From: MGBC163016 sp964631345
GTDB taxonomy: Bacteria > Actinomycetota > Coriobacteriia > Coriobacteriales > Eggerthellaceae
DNA length: 51,446 nucleotides
Reading direction: 5' to 3'
NCBI GenBank assembly: GCA_964631345.1
Contig: CAZVWE010000012.1
Location: 1-51,446 of the forward strand
The notes below the pieces were generated by a model that was given only the letters and a program-made list of their open reading frames with translations, did no database searches and had not been told where the DNA came from. Shown in pieces: positions 24,981-33,835 of the stretch (its first letter is position 1; each line of letters starts with the position of its first letter). The position numbers and the translations under genes were made by a program.

Positions 24981-26831
24981 TTAATGCTCGTCAAATACGA
25001 AAGCCACTATTCTATTAGCTGCTTTGCCAGTCGCTTTTTGAATATCAGCTTTCGTCCAATATGGCTTATCTTCTTCGCGATAAGTAGACACAAGCGCCTT
25101 GGCGATAGGATATATGCTATCGATATACCCTGTTTTGTTTTCGAGGCGTGTTGATACTTTGGTTCTAAACCATTCGTTGCCTATGGAACGATTAATCTTT
25201 TCCTCAAGAAGAATCTTATTTCCAAGTTTATTTACCATGTCTTTAAACTCGTCCTCATCAACAATGCCTGCATCCTTTTTTATTTCGGATAGGTTGTGCC
25301 CACTGTTAGGCATGATGTGTTCGATATCGCATTTAATAGCAATGTTGAGCACTGATTCGTGTTCTTTAGCAAAAAGAAACTCATTGAGGTAAACGAGTGC
25401 ATTGCCGCTGTAGTCTTCTATTTCTTCTCTAATAGTGTTTTCTTTCCATGTTGAGCGAATATGCTTATCGAAAATGTCCTTGATCTCTCCTAATGGAGTG
25501 TTCTTATCTGCCAATTTTGGTTCAACACCGAAAAGGAAGGTCTTGAAGCTACTGCTGGAATAGCCCGAATCGACAAGCTCAAGCACTGTAAAAAGACGCA
25601 ACATGAGATCTACAACAGGAACAATATCGGCTTCTGTAACTTCATCAGCATTGAACCTATTGAAATATGACGCCAGGAAGAATTTGGTATTCTCGTTAAA
25701 CTTCATAAGCACCTTCATTGCAGGGTATTCGCAAGTTTTTTCCCAAATGCCCACGAGGTTTAACATTTCGTCACACATCTTTATGGGATTCTGGATAGGC
25801 GCTTTATTTAGCTCTGTGAAATATCTACGCAAACCAGGAGTCGTGACGTTGATGGAACCTGATTCGGTGACAGTTTCCCTATTTAGCGTCCTTATCAGAT
25901 ACATATATTGCATCAGAATTGAATTGACATTCGCAATGCCCAGTGATTCAAGCTCTGCAATTTGTGCGTTGAGACTCTCCCACTTCTCAGTTAACTCTTT
26001 CTGGCAGCCTTTGCCTTCCGCAGCGGCATACAGCTTTGCCGATATAATATCGGCATCATTGAGAGGAAGACCATCTGAATTCAGTGAATTGAACATAGTG
26101 ATGGCTTGCTCAACATCCCAGCTCTTAATCTCTATAACCTCACAATTGTCTATGAAAGCTTTGGCGATGCTATTGAGGCGAGAATCTGGCAATTGGTAGA
26201 TAGTGGTATAGAAGTATTTGAAATTTCGAAAGTAATTTGTGTAACGATTATCTTTGCGTTTGTATTTAATCTTCACAACCGCTTGTTCTGCCATGTCAAA
26301 ATCCACAGCACTCAAAATGCACCTTAATTCGTCACGATACTTCTCATTGATTGAATGATTATTCAAAAGCGTTACTTGTGAGCAAATCTTTTCATCTGAC
26401 TCTAGATTTGGGTCATCAGGAATATTTTCGGCTTCAGCCTTGTAGAGGATTTCCATGATGCGCCTTCTGCGATCGCGCAAGCCACGACGCAAAGAAGCGG
26501 AATCATCATCGTTGGCGGTATGCACTATTGCTTCATTTATATTTATGAGAAGAGCTTTCAAAAGTAAAAGAAATGTAGTGGTTCTTTGTTGGCCATCGAT
26601 AAGGCTATAAACAGTATCGTTATCCTGACAGTTGACGATTATGGTTCCAAAGAAATAACGATCCTTGCTGCCGTTTTCAACGAAATCAATTATGTCCTGC
26701 CAAAGCTTATCGCAATTCTCAATACCCCATGAATAAGCACGCTGGTATTCAGGTATAGCGAAAGTGGTGTCGTCGTCGAGTTTTAGATAATCACCGATTT
26801 TTCGTAATTTTGGCTCTATGCTTTTAGCCAT
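24981..26831 (-). CDS. DUF262/DUF1524 protein (GmrSD-like nuclease)
   Basis: This 616-residue protein has an N-terminal DUF262 ParB/sulfiredoxin-like domain, with IPEYQRAYSW (26-35) and the nucleotide-site motif DGQQR (79-83). The C-terminal DUF1524 HNH-type domain contains CDIEHIMPNSGHN near residue 505, then a conserved KLGNKILLE segment. Fused pairs of this kind are type IV, modification-dependent restriction enzymes or related phage-defence effectors. It is a single gene here and complete. The match to GmrSD is at domain level only. Confidence 0.85.
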   Translation of the reverse strand: MAKSIEPKLRKIGDYLKLDDDTTFAIPEYQRAYSWGIENCDKLWQDIIDFVENGSKDRYFFGTIIVNCQDNDTVYSLIDGQQRTTTFLLLLKALLININEAIVHTANDDDSASLRRGLRDRRRRIMEILYKAEAENIPDDPNLESDEKICSQVTLLNNHSINEKYRDELRCILSAVDFDMAEQAVVKIKYKRKDNRYTNYFRNFKYFYTTIYQLPDSRLNSIAKAFIDNCEVIEIKSWDVEQAITMFNSLNSDGLPLNDADIISAKLYAAAEGKGCQKELTEKWESLNAQIAELESLGIANVNSILMQYMYLIRTLNRETVTESGSINVTTPGLRRYFTELNKAPIQNPIKMCDEMLNLVGIWEKTCEYPAMKVLMKFNENTKFFLASYFNRFNADEVTEADIVPVVDLMLRLFTVLELVDSGYSSSSFKTFLFGVEPKLADKNTPLGEIKDIFDKHIRSTWKENTIREEIEDYSGNALVYLNEFLFAKEHESVLNIAIKCDIEHIMPNSGHNLSEIKKDAGIVDEDEFKDMVNKLGNKILLEEKINRSIGNEWFRTKVSTRLENKTGYIDSIYPIAKALVSTYREEDKPYWTKADIQKATGKAANRIVAFVFDEH

Positions 26832-26960
26832 GATAATTCCTTTCGGTTAATAGCGGCAACATGCCTCTGAACTGGTAAAACCCACTTCCGCTCGACAGGC
26901 ATTACTTACAATCTAATCAAAGGTAATAGCTAGATTTAAATAATGTGCTCACAATTGTTT

Positions 26961-27197
26961 CTATGTATTCTTTCTTGATTGGCGGATTCCTTCTATCGTA
27001 ACCGTTGTACTGTAAGTTTCAGAACTTCGAGCCAACGCAAACGGCCATACGAATATTATTGCGACAAGAAATGATAAGTAACGTCGACTGGCGTAACAAC
27101 GCCAATCATAAGCATGACTCGCGTTCTGCGCCTTGCCACTATCGCCATTGGCGAGGTTCTTGATGAGACTCTTCACCTTTGCTAGGTTGTCGATCAA
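26961..27197 (-). pseudogene. abiEii toxin remnant with internal deletion
   Basis: The frame begins at TTG 27197, overlapping the abiEi stop, and reads like an AbiEii start (NLAKVKSLIKNLANG). It then passes directly into NASHAYD. This matches the very end of the other toxin copy (NAGHAHD, 39550-39570). There the stop TAG follows; here the codon is TGG. Similarity to the DNA downstream of the second copy continues for about 150 bp. The toxin body, some 250 residues, is missing. Confidence 0.75.
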
Positions 27198-27799
27198 AGC
27201 AGCACCCCCATTGCTTCCCAAATACGCGATTCCATATTCATAATCCGCGCGTACTCCGACAAACGTGCAAGATTCTTATCCTTGGAAGAGGCGTACGTCT
27301 TCAGCGCATAGTTGAACTCGGTTACGTCAACACTGCTCTTTCTGCGCACGATGTCACAGACAGTGCGCTCCCTGTCGTATGTCCTTACGACATGGCCGCC
27401 CGGCGACTCCGCCTCAGAGATGCCAATGCTGTACCACTCCGGCTTCACGTAGTAGATCTTCACACCCTGATCCCTGAGGGATGTCGAGTGATAGCCTGAC
27501 TCCACCGTGAGAGCGATGGGGACTGGCTCGCGCTCCGCCATGTCGTGGAGGTAGAGAGCTGTCTCGTGCGAAAACACGACCTTGGGGTAGCGCGCCTGGA
27601 GCAGATAGAACTCGTCGGGAAACACGCCGGCGTCCACGAAGATGCCCGGGGACGCCTTCTCTAACCCCCGTTCCCTCACGAAGTCGTAGACCGCGTTCCT
27701 CGGGATTCCCGACTCTATCGCCTCCGAGGCGATGAGGACGCCATTATTCTCATCGAGCAGGCGTTCGATTTTCTGTTTGCTTCTATTTTCCATAAACAT
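27194..27799 (-). CDS. abiEi: AbiEi-family type IV antitoxin
   Basis: This 201-residue protein has the AbiEi layout. An N-terminal winged helix begins with IERLLDENNGVLIASEAIES and GIPRNAVYDFVRERGLEK. The C-terminal domain includes VFSHETALYLHDMAEREPVP, VKIYYVKPEW and RTVCDIVRRKSSVD. It represses its own operon and counteracts the AbiEii nucleotidyltransferase in characterised systems. Here the downstream toxin has been deleted, so it is an orphan antitoxin. There is no clear ribosome site before ATG 27799. Confidence 0.88.
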   Translation of the reverse strand: MFMENRSKQKIERLLDENNGVLIASEAIESGIPRNAVYDFVRERGLEKASPGIFVDAGVFPDEFYLLQARYPKVVFSHETALYLHDMAEREPVPIALTVESGYHSTSLRDQGVKIYYVKPEWYSIGISEAESPGGHVVRTYDRERTVCDIVRRKSSVDVTEFNYALKTYASSKDKNLARLSEYARIMNMESRIWEAMGVLL

Positions 27800-27963
27800 T
27801 CACACTGACATATTAGCATAGGTTCAGTGTATGTGTTTATCATTGCAAGTCCAACAAAGTGACTTGACGTTATTGTCATTCAATCTAGTGAAAACCTACA
27901 TATATGATAGCTAGAATTTGAGTTAAGTTCCAAGTATCCGCAGAACATTCAAAGCATGATTAC

Positions 27964-29007
27964 ATGGAAAAGAGCGCCTCAGAAAACATATGTCGGAAGA
28001 AACTAATTCGTAAGCCATCTCGCTATACCGACAACATCGGCCAAAAGGTAATGCTTGTTCCAGCTGCTCGCAAGATTAAGAACAAGTGGGATGAAGAATG
28101 CGTGGTGGCAAACACTATAGCTAATATGAAGGTATTTACTCGATGGTACAGCACGCTTCTGCCAAATTTATACTTGGAATCAGGACTGCACTCTGGTGTT
28201 ATGGTAACCATGTCAGTGCCAATACAAAAGCTCACGAGTGGGTTATCTTTTCCAGGAGATATCGATATTCTTACGATTCCTTATGAAAACGATTATCTGA
28301 TTCCCTCTTTGGCAATGGTCGTTGAAATCAAGGTATTGCGAGCTCAAAAGAGACGCTTGGGGAAATCTCCTAATCAATTTGGGTTCTCTCAGGCATTCTC
28401 ACTTTTGCAATATGGATTTCCATATATGGCAGTAGGACATGTCATTGTTACAGATGATGTCCGAGATGAGCCAAACCGCGAAATGCTTCTTGCAAAAATA
28501 GGTAGTCAGAATTCCATTATCTCTTCAAATACCATTGCTGAAGATGCATTTGAGGTAGATCTTTGCCATCGAACATACGGGAGATTGATTAGTAATACGG
28601 TTGATGACAACATCGGGTTGTTTTCTATGAATTTCGATGGTCTTAGAATGTTCGAGACTCTAGGAAAAGCTTGTAAATTCAATCCTCAATATGATTCAAA
28701 AGTGATAGATAGGATTCAAAGATTCTATGAGCAAAACACCGATATTTTCTTTGAAATCCCTAGATATAGTGACGTTGAAATCGAAGCTTGGGAAAACCTG
28801 TTGTCCAACAACCCAGATATGTTGACTCCATGGGAACTGTCCCGACGTCTATTCGTAAACCAATGGATCAGGAGTATAGAAACGCTGGTGGTCGAGGTTA
28901 ATGGTCGCCAACAATTAGCCAACGTTTATCACACCGACAACGATAGCTATCTCTATTATCGACAAGAGCAACAGGACGAAAACTACACTGATTCAATGAC
29001 CCTGTAA
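27964..29007 (+). CDS. PD-(D/E)XK nuclease-like protein
   Basis: This 347-residue protein has a candidate PD-(D/E)XK core near residues 95-122: GDIDILTIP, then MVVEIKVLRAQKRR (Asp, then Glu-x-Lys at the right distance). The rest is unrecognised. Alone on the plus strand, it converges with the SMC-type ATPase and diverges from abiEi. The neighbourhood suggests a defence role, but this is inference. The ribosome site is weak. Confidence 0.65.
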   Translation: MEKSASENICRKKLIRKPSRYTDNIGQKVMLVPAARKIKNKWDEECVVANTIANMKVFTRWYSTLLPNLYLESGLHSGVMVTMSVPIQKLTSGLSFPGDIDILTIPYENDYLIPSLAMVVEIKVLRAQKRRLGKSPNQFGFSQAFSLLQYGFPYMAVGHVIVTDDVRDEPNREMLLAKIGSQNSIISSNTIAEDAFEVDLCHRTYGRLISNTVDDNIGLFSMNFDGLRMFETLGKACKFNPQYDSKVIDRIQRFYEQNTDIFFEIPRYSDVEIEAWENLLSNNPDMLTPWELSRRLFVNQWIRSIETLVVEVNGRQQLANVYHTDNDSYLYYRQEQQDENYTDSMTL

Positions 29008-29130
29008 TTCATCCCACTCGACTGGCACATAATTAGCCCATGTGATCCTGAACTAATATTCATATTCCCTGTTATCTATACTAGATGCAAAACAACAAGG
29101 CGCACGGTACTCATTTTGTACTCACTGGGT

Positions 29131-31722
29131 TTAGTCATCTATTGCTATTTCCCTAGATTCAAACTCTTCAATCCACGAAACGAGACTCTTACAATCCTTC
29201 TCTAAATCCTTGAACTCAAAGAATATTGGAACCTCGTCATAGGGTGCGTAATGCTCAGAGAAGGAGTACTTTGTCATCATTTTATCTATGAGATCACAAT
29301 CACTCTTGCTAATTTTTGGCAAATCCTTGAGCTTGTTCTTGGTTTGAATGTCCCTCCGATACCTTATTACGGTGCCGTTCAAAAGAACGTGTTCGACACA
29401 AGCCTCCAGAGCAATTCGTAAGCGTTTACACGCGTTTTCAGACAATTGTTGTGCAAGAACAACGTCATCTGCTTCTTCAGCTTTTTTCAATTTGGATAAA
29501 TCGTTGATGATTGCGTTAATCATCGGTTTTGGCTTTTTCTTTGGCGAATACTCGTTTAATGGGTTCCCCTTGTGAATACCATCAGAGAACGCAAGTATTT
29601 GTCTAACGGAGTAGACTTGTTTATTTTTCTCTGCAATTCTTTCGAGCTCGGAAACGACAGAGATTCTATGTGTGAAAATAATTACCTGACGATTGGCGCT
29701 TTCTGTGACCAATCGCTCCAATACGCTTTCTTCAAAGCTTTCGTCTAAAGAACAGATAGGATCATCAAAAATCAATGGGCAACCTTCGGGCGTTCTTCGA
29801 ACATCAGCGAGAAACGCCGCAAGAGCAACAACTCTTTTCTCACCTTCACTCAAAATATCTTCAGGCTTAATCTGCTTTCCTCCATATCCAAGCAAGCGTA
29901 TTGCATATGGAATTCTCCCCTTTTCCGCTCGCTGTTTTATTAATTCAGCTTCAATAGAGCTGCCCGATACTTTGGATAATTCATCTTGGAAGGCTGTAAT
30001 ATATTTTCCTGCGATTAACGTTTCAGAAAGCTCGTTCGCTTTCTTTGAAATACGATTACTTGCTGTTGTTTTAATTGCTTGGTCTAAAACTCTAAGCTGT
30101 GAGAGTCTTTCGATTTCGTCATTGATTTCGTTTTGATTAGAGGCTAGGTATTGTTTCCCTGTCAACTCACGAATAGTGTTTTGCTTGCGAGCAATCTCCT
30201 CTTTATCTTCCAGTTGGTGAAGCTCTAAAACTTGTTTCTCTATTTCTCGCTGATAATCCTCAATCAAAGCACTTTGTTCAGACGTATTGAGAGGTAGAAA
30301 GTCTGATATGTTTTCAAAGTTTGCGATTTGGCTTTTTAACGCTTTTACTGAGTCAATGAGGGTTTTAAACAAGAACGCCTCATTGGTATTAAACCCAACG
30401 ATCTCTATGTCAGCGCGTTGCACTAAAGCCTCAGGATTAACGTCTGAGATCTCTCGGATTATTCTATTAACAGCAGTTCGCTTTTCCTCATAATCTTGCG
30501 ATATTTTCGATTCCGCATACTCCTTCAATGATGTCAATGTCTTCTTGCCTTCTACACCTAGTGGCCTAAAGCAAAGCGGACATATTGTTTTGTCGCAAAT
30601 ATCTTCATTTAATGAAGGACCCAAAGCTAATATTTCATTAGAGAATGCCAGAGCTGAATCCCATAATTTACGCCAAGTTGTATTACTGATATCAATTGTC
30701 TGATTCTCGTAAAGAACAGATGAGATTTCGTTTTGACATTTTTTCAAATCATCAAGCTCAGTAAGCTTTTTTGTCAGCTCAGCAAGCGTGCTTCCCGAAA
30801 AAGAATCTTCAAGCTTCTTAATTCCAGTGTTCAATCTAGCCAAAGCTTTTTTCTTTATTTCTAGCAGTTTGAGTTTGGCTTCAGGCGACTCCTCGTTAAC
30901 AAAGGCTAATGCATCTTGAAGCTCCTTGTTATCCGCTTCAGTCCATTCAGCGCTAAAAGCCGATGCATCCGAATCATGTGATATGTCTTGAATCATTGAT
31001 TCTGCCTTTGATCCGAGTGCAGCATCTGGAATCGGCTCAAGCAAAGTAGCATCTAATGCCTTTCTGCGATTATTGAGTTCTCTTTTTAATGGATCGCATA
31101 TATTAACTAATTCCATAAGTACTGAAAAAATCGAAGGTAGATATGATGGCGCAGATTGCCCTCCTATGTATTGCTCGGCAACCGCAGAATCAAATACATC
31201 GATTAACTGCAAATCATCATCGAAGATTTCATGTTTAAAATTGCAACGTACAACTCTCTCTTCGCCATCGCGACATACTGTGATTTCGCAGCAGGGATCT
31301 AATGAAGCCTCTTCATAGATATTCGGAAGAAGCTCTACAGATGTGACACCTGATACTTTTTTTAGAATTCGAGAATAGCCGGATTTGCCGGAACCGTTGT
31401 TTCCAAGGACAGCCGTTATTCCCGATTCCGGCAAGAGCAGAGGTTCACTTTGCTTGATTGCGTTAATTCCCTCAACATTTGCGATCGAGGTAATAGAGAA
31501 ACCTTTGAAATCGTCTCTTACAGATAGATCCTCAAGACTAATCTTTTCAAGCTTTACTTTTTCTTTATTGGCCTCTTTTATGCAAATGTCAGCAAGGTTC
31601 GAAATATATTTTTCGTCAATTGTTGATTTGTCGGATAAAAGAGTTTTTGCTGCCATTTGAATCCATGCTGGCAGACCTTCAAACCACTCAGGGAGCTGTT
31701 CATAAACACTATTCGCTTTCAT
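29131..31722 (-). CDS. SMC/Rad50-like AAA ATPase with zinc hook (RloC-like)
   Basis: This 863-residue protein has Walker A (GNNGSGKSGYSR, near 107-118) and long coiled coils. They are split by a CPLC zinc-hook motif (ICPLCFRPLG, near 382). The ABC signature region is LSEGEKRVVALAAF (near 625), and Walker B is CPLIFDDPICSLDE (near 650) with a switch histidine in IFTHR. A C-terminal domain of about 150 residues includes RLRIALEACVEHVLLNG. The architecture matches RloC-type phage-defence ATPases. I could not identify the anticodon-nuclease catalytic residues, so the effector activity is open. The ATG lies 6 bp after the stop of an XRE gene, forming a two-gene operon. Confidence 0.82.
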   Translation of the reverse strand: MKANSVYEQLPEWFEGLPAWIQMAAKTLLSDKSTIDEKYISNLADICIKEANKEKVKLEKISLEDLSVRDDFKGFSITSIANVEGINAIKQSEPLLLPESGITAVLGNNGSGKSGYSRILKKVSGVTSVELLPNIYEEASLDPCCEITVCRDGEERVVRCNFKHEIFDDDLQLIDVFDSAVAEQYIGGQSAPSYLPSIFSVLMELVNICDPLKRELNNRRKALDATLLEPIPDAALGSKAESMIQDISHDSDASAFSAEWTEADNKELQDALAFVNEESPEAKLKLLEIKKKALARLNTGIKKLEDSFSGSTLAELTKKLTELDDLKKCQNEISSVLYENQTIDISNTTWRKLWDSALAFSNEILALGPSLNEDICDKTICPLCFRPLGVEGKKTLTSLKEYAESKISQDYEEKRTAVNRIIREISDVNPEALVQRADIEIVGFNTNEAFLFKTLIDSVKALKSQIANFENISDFLPLNTSEQSALIEDYQREIEKQVLELHQLEDKEEIARKQNTIRELTGKQYLASNQNEINDEIERLSQLRVLDQAIKTTASNRISKKANELSETLIAGKYITAFQDELSKVSGSSIEAELIKQRAEKGRIPYAIRLLGYGGKQIKPEDILSEGEKRVVALAAFLADVRRTPEGCPLIFDDPICSLDESFEESVLERLVTESANRQVIIFTHRISVVSELERIAEKNKQVYSVRQILAFSDGIHKGNPLNEYSPKKKPKPMINAIINDLSKLKKAEEADDVVLAQQLSENACKRLRIALEACVEHVLLNGTVIRYRRDIQTKNKLKDLPKISKSDCDLIDKMMTKYSFSEHYAPYDEVPIFFEFKDLEKDCKSLVSWIEEFESREIAIDD

Positions 31723-31728
31723 TAATTA

Positions 31729-32217
31729 TCACTTCCCTGTAAATGGACTTTTGCCGCCGTCAGTTTTCACCCACGTCCCGTTGTCCCAAGCACGTTTCCA
31801 GTCTTCGTATTCCTCTTTAGTGATCTCGTGATCATCGAGCTTCTTGCGCATGTCTTTCCAGTCGTGGACAAACTCAGCAAAGAAGTTCATGGCACGACCA
31901 TACCCAGTTGCGATTGCAGCCATTCCGTTGGTGTCGCGCGCTGTGTAGCCAAATATGTCTTCATTCTCTAACAAAGCATAGGCGAACTCTCGACGATTCC
32001 TGAATGCTGGCGCACTCAAGTATTCAGGCCTCACACCAAGTACCTCGGCGATCCTGTCTTGGATCTCCGGCTTTGGATTACGGCCTCCCAGTTCATAAGC
32101 ACGGTAGGCGGACTCGGTTATATGAGCCTTGTCGGCCACCTTTTTCTGAGTTAGATGCAGCTCATCCCTGAGCTTCTTCAGCTTCTTGGCAAGAGCCAGA
32201 GCGGACTTCTTCATCAT
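31729..32217 (-). CDS. XRE-family regulator of the SMC-ATPase operon
   Basis: From ATG 32217 (AAGGA, 9-nt spacing) the product is 162 residues. The Cro/CI HTH (KLRDELHLTQKKVADKAHIT, then RAYELGGRNPKPE) occupies residues 10-65. A C-terminal region with conserved-looking FFAEFVHDWKDM follows. It probably controls the operon through the dyads just upstream. Confidence 0.85.
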   Translation of the reverse strand: MMKKSALALAKKLKKLRDELHLTQKKVADKAHITESAYRAYELGGRNPKPEIQDRIAEVLGVRPEYLSAPAFRNRREFAYALLENEDIFGYTARDTNGMAAIATGYGRAMNFFAEFVHDWKDMRKKLDDHEITKEEYEDWKRAWDNGTWVKTDGGKSPFTGK

Positions 32218-32243
32218 GGATTGAAATCCTTCCCATTGCGCAG

Positions 32244-32266
32244 ACCCCTGACAATTTGTCAGGGGT
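32244..32266. promoter_or_regulatory. Palindrome in the xre-ATPase leader
   Basis: Perfect 11-bp arms (ACCCCTGACAA and its complement) surround one central base, 27 bp upstream of the xre start. Two further weaker dyads with CCTCACG lie at about 32276 and 32322. Candidate autoregulatory operators. Confidence 0.6.
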
Positions 32267-32375
32267 ACAGATTGCCACCTCACGCAAATGTGAGTAAACC
32301 TGTCAAATACATTGATACCACAAATACGTGAGGTTAGCTGAATACTGAAAAGCACAAGAGATAGAAGCAAGGCTC

Positions 32376-32605
32376 TTGAGCACAACAGAGGTTGCGGAAC
32401 AACCAGACACATCAAAAGCGTACACCTATAAAGTCATCCGTAAGCTCAATGCACAACTTGTCAATAAAGGGTGTCTAGTCGTCCAAGGGGGGTCAGCCAA
32501 AAGCACTTCGAGGAACGAGATGGACATACTGACGGGAACTTAAAGAAGAGTAGTCTACATGTCTATGTTCCTTTATCTTATTTTACAATCATATCCGCTC
32601 AATGA
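32376..32605 (+). pseudogene. Frameshifted excisionase-like HTH gene
   Basis: From TTG 32376 the frame reads STTEVAEQPDTSKAYTYKVI and RKLNAQLVNKGCLVVQGG, the usual start of small integrase-associated HTH proteins. The usual continuation (VSQKHFEER) is in the next frame, directly after a run of six guanines (32487-32492). The shifted frame ends at 32605. One base gained or lost in the G run explains it. Confidence 0.65.
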
Positions 32606-32681
32606 TTATTGCAGCATTACGAACTTTTCATACTATATCGTTTCTGGTTATATTGTGCTTCGTTAAAACCTGCATTCTCAC

Positions 32682-32987
32682 TTAAGCCGCCAGTCCTAAG
32701 CCATCATCATCAATCTTTTCACTATTCGAATCCGTACGCGCAAAACCATTCTTTTTCACAGCATTTTTTCGAAACTCTGCATAAATAATCTCTGAAGCTT
32801 TTGTTTCGATATTGGCACAGTGATAAGCGATATCTGCAATCAGTCCACAAGTATCCTCGTCGATCACACTAGGAGATTCACAAAGAGCTATACATATAAA
32901 ACCTAATCCTCGCAACATTGATGCAGTATGATCTAAGGCGTCAATTGCATCCAGCTGATCCTTCATTTCAGATTTAACATCTAGCAT
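32682..32987 (-). CDS. Unknown 101-residue helical protein
   Basis: ATG 32987 follows AAAGGAG. The product has an N-terminal helical region (DQLDAIDALDHTASMLRGLG), a central hydrophobic patch with cysteines (FICIALCES, TCGLIADIAYHC) and a charged tail. No family is recognised. A perfect dyad lies 54 bp upstream at 33041-33060. Confidence 0.7.
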   Translation of the reverse strand: MLDVKSEMKDQLDAIDALDHTASMLRGLGFICIALCESPSVIDEDTCGLIADIAYHCANIETKASEIIYAEFRKNAVKKNGFARTDSNSEKIDDDGLGLAA

Positions 32988-33040
32988 TTCTGCTCCTTTC
33001 TACGGGACTGATATCCATAGTATGAGGCGCATTGGATTTC

Positions 33041-33060
33041 GTGTACCTCAAAAGGTACAC
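33041..33060. promoter_or_regulatory. Perfect 8-bp-arm palindrome upstream of the gene at 32682
   Basis: GTGTACCT and AGGTACAC flank CAAA. Position 54-73 bp before the ATG suggests an operator. Confidence 0.5.
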
Positions 33061-33114
33061 TCACGATAATTCTTAGGTATAGAAGGAGCGTCTGTGAATG
33101 TCGGAAAGGGAATG

Positions 33115-33139
33115 TCGGAAAGGGACAGTGACTTTTCAA
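33115..33139. repeat. Dispersed 25-bp palindrome, copy 4
   Basis: TCGGAAAG, a 9-nt loop and CTTTTCAA, the same 8-9-8 layout as copies 1, 2 and 5, in inverted orientation. Confidence 0.6.
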
Positions 33140-33259
33140 CGAAAACGAACGATCCCTAACACATTTAGTGAAAGACTGAGGCTATGCACCAGAGTGGGCG
33201 CTTCCTAGCATATCCCTGACTTATCTCCTGTCATGCCTCATGACGCACTTCCTAGATTG

Positions 33260-33344
33260 TTCTCGACTCATCATATAAAGTCAACAAGATCAGCGCGCCA
33301 CATGTGCCACTTTGAGTTAGCGATCTTGTGCTGTCAGAATATTG
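33260..33344 (+). repeat. 85-bp direct repeat, left copy
   Basis: It matches 38996-39080 in the same orientation with six mismatches and no gaps. It starts TTCTCGACTCATCAT and ends CAGAATATTG. Internally AAGATC and GATCTT form a dyad around a CACATGTG palindrome. The pair brackets the molybdoenzyme operon. Confidence 0.9.
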
Positions 33345-33502
33345 GTGCCAGGATGGATGATTATGTTCCCCTTTGATTTGGTCATGCGATCAATTATTCG
33401 CGCTAGACCAATGGCATTTTGTGACACGCACTTAATCTGGCTCCACGTTAAAAATGCGATGACGAATACCCGAGCGCACATTTTATGACTGGAGGCGGAT
33501 TT

Positions 33503-33745
33503 ATGAATGGTGAGGAACTTGGCACGCAAGGTCAGATGGAGGAGAACGACACGACCGCAGAAGCGCAAGGTACAGAGAACGCGCAGGCGCAGGAAGGGCT
33601 GCTAGATGGCGACAGGAATGGTTCCCCGAATGGTGACGATGGTGACAGCAGCAATGATTCTGGAAGCAAAACGAACACTATGTCCGAAGTTAGGGGTACA
33701 GACGACTTCAAGGCGCATCTTGCAGAACGCGACAAGAAAGCATAA
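33503..33745 (+). CDS. Small acidic low-complexity protein
   Basis: ATG 33503 has GGAGG 7 nt upstream and gives an 80-residue product rich in Glu, Asp, Gly, Asn and Gln, ending FKAHLAERDKKA. It is probably disordered. A hairpin terminator follows. ATG 33485 is an in-frame alternative. The function is unknown; it shares the repeat-bounded segment with the molybdoenzyme genes. Confidence 0.55.
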   Translation: MNGEELGTQGQMEENDTTAEAQGTENAQAQEGLLDGDRNGSPNGDDGDSSNDSGSKTNTMSEVRGTDDFKAHLAERDKKA

Positions 33746-33765
33746 CAAATGAATGCATAGCAAAA

Positions 33766-33805
33766 GCGCATGAGAAATGTCCTCATGCGCTCTATTAATT
33801 CTCTA
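33766..33805 (+). terminator. Hairpin terminator after the small acidic gene
   Basis: GCGCATGAG and CTCATGCGC form a 9-bp stem with a 7-nt loop (33766-33790), followed by a T-rich run. It also separates this gene from the convergent beta-subunit gene. Confidence 0.65.
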
Positions 33806-33835
33806 TTAGCGCTCTATTGACTCTTTAAGAGTTCT

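Larger units (their letters stand above)
33061..33502. other. Gap of about 440 bp holding two repeats
   Basis: No gene is supported. The gap carries copy 4 of the 25-bp palindrome (33115-33139), preceded by a short tandem duplication of GAATGTCGGAAAGGG, and the first 85-bp repeat (33260-33344). Confidence 0.5.

Noticed and set aside
26961..27221. 86-codon minus-strand frame as an independent gene
   Set aside because: Its start is inside abiEi and its content is the abiEii remnant plus read-through of the mutated stop into the flank.
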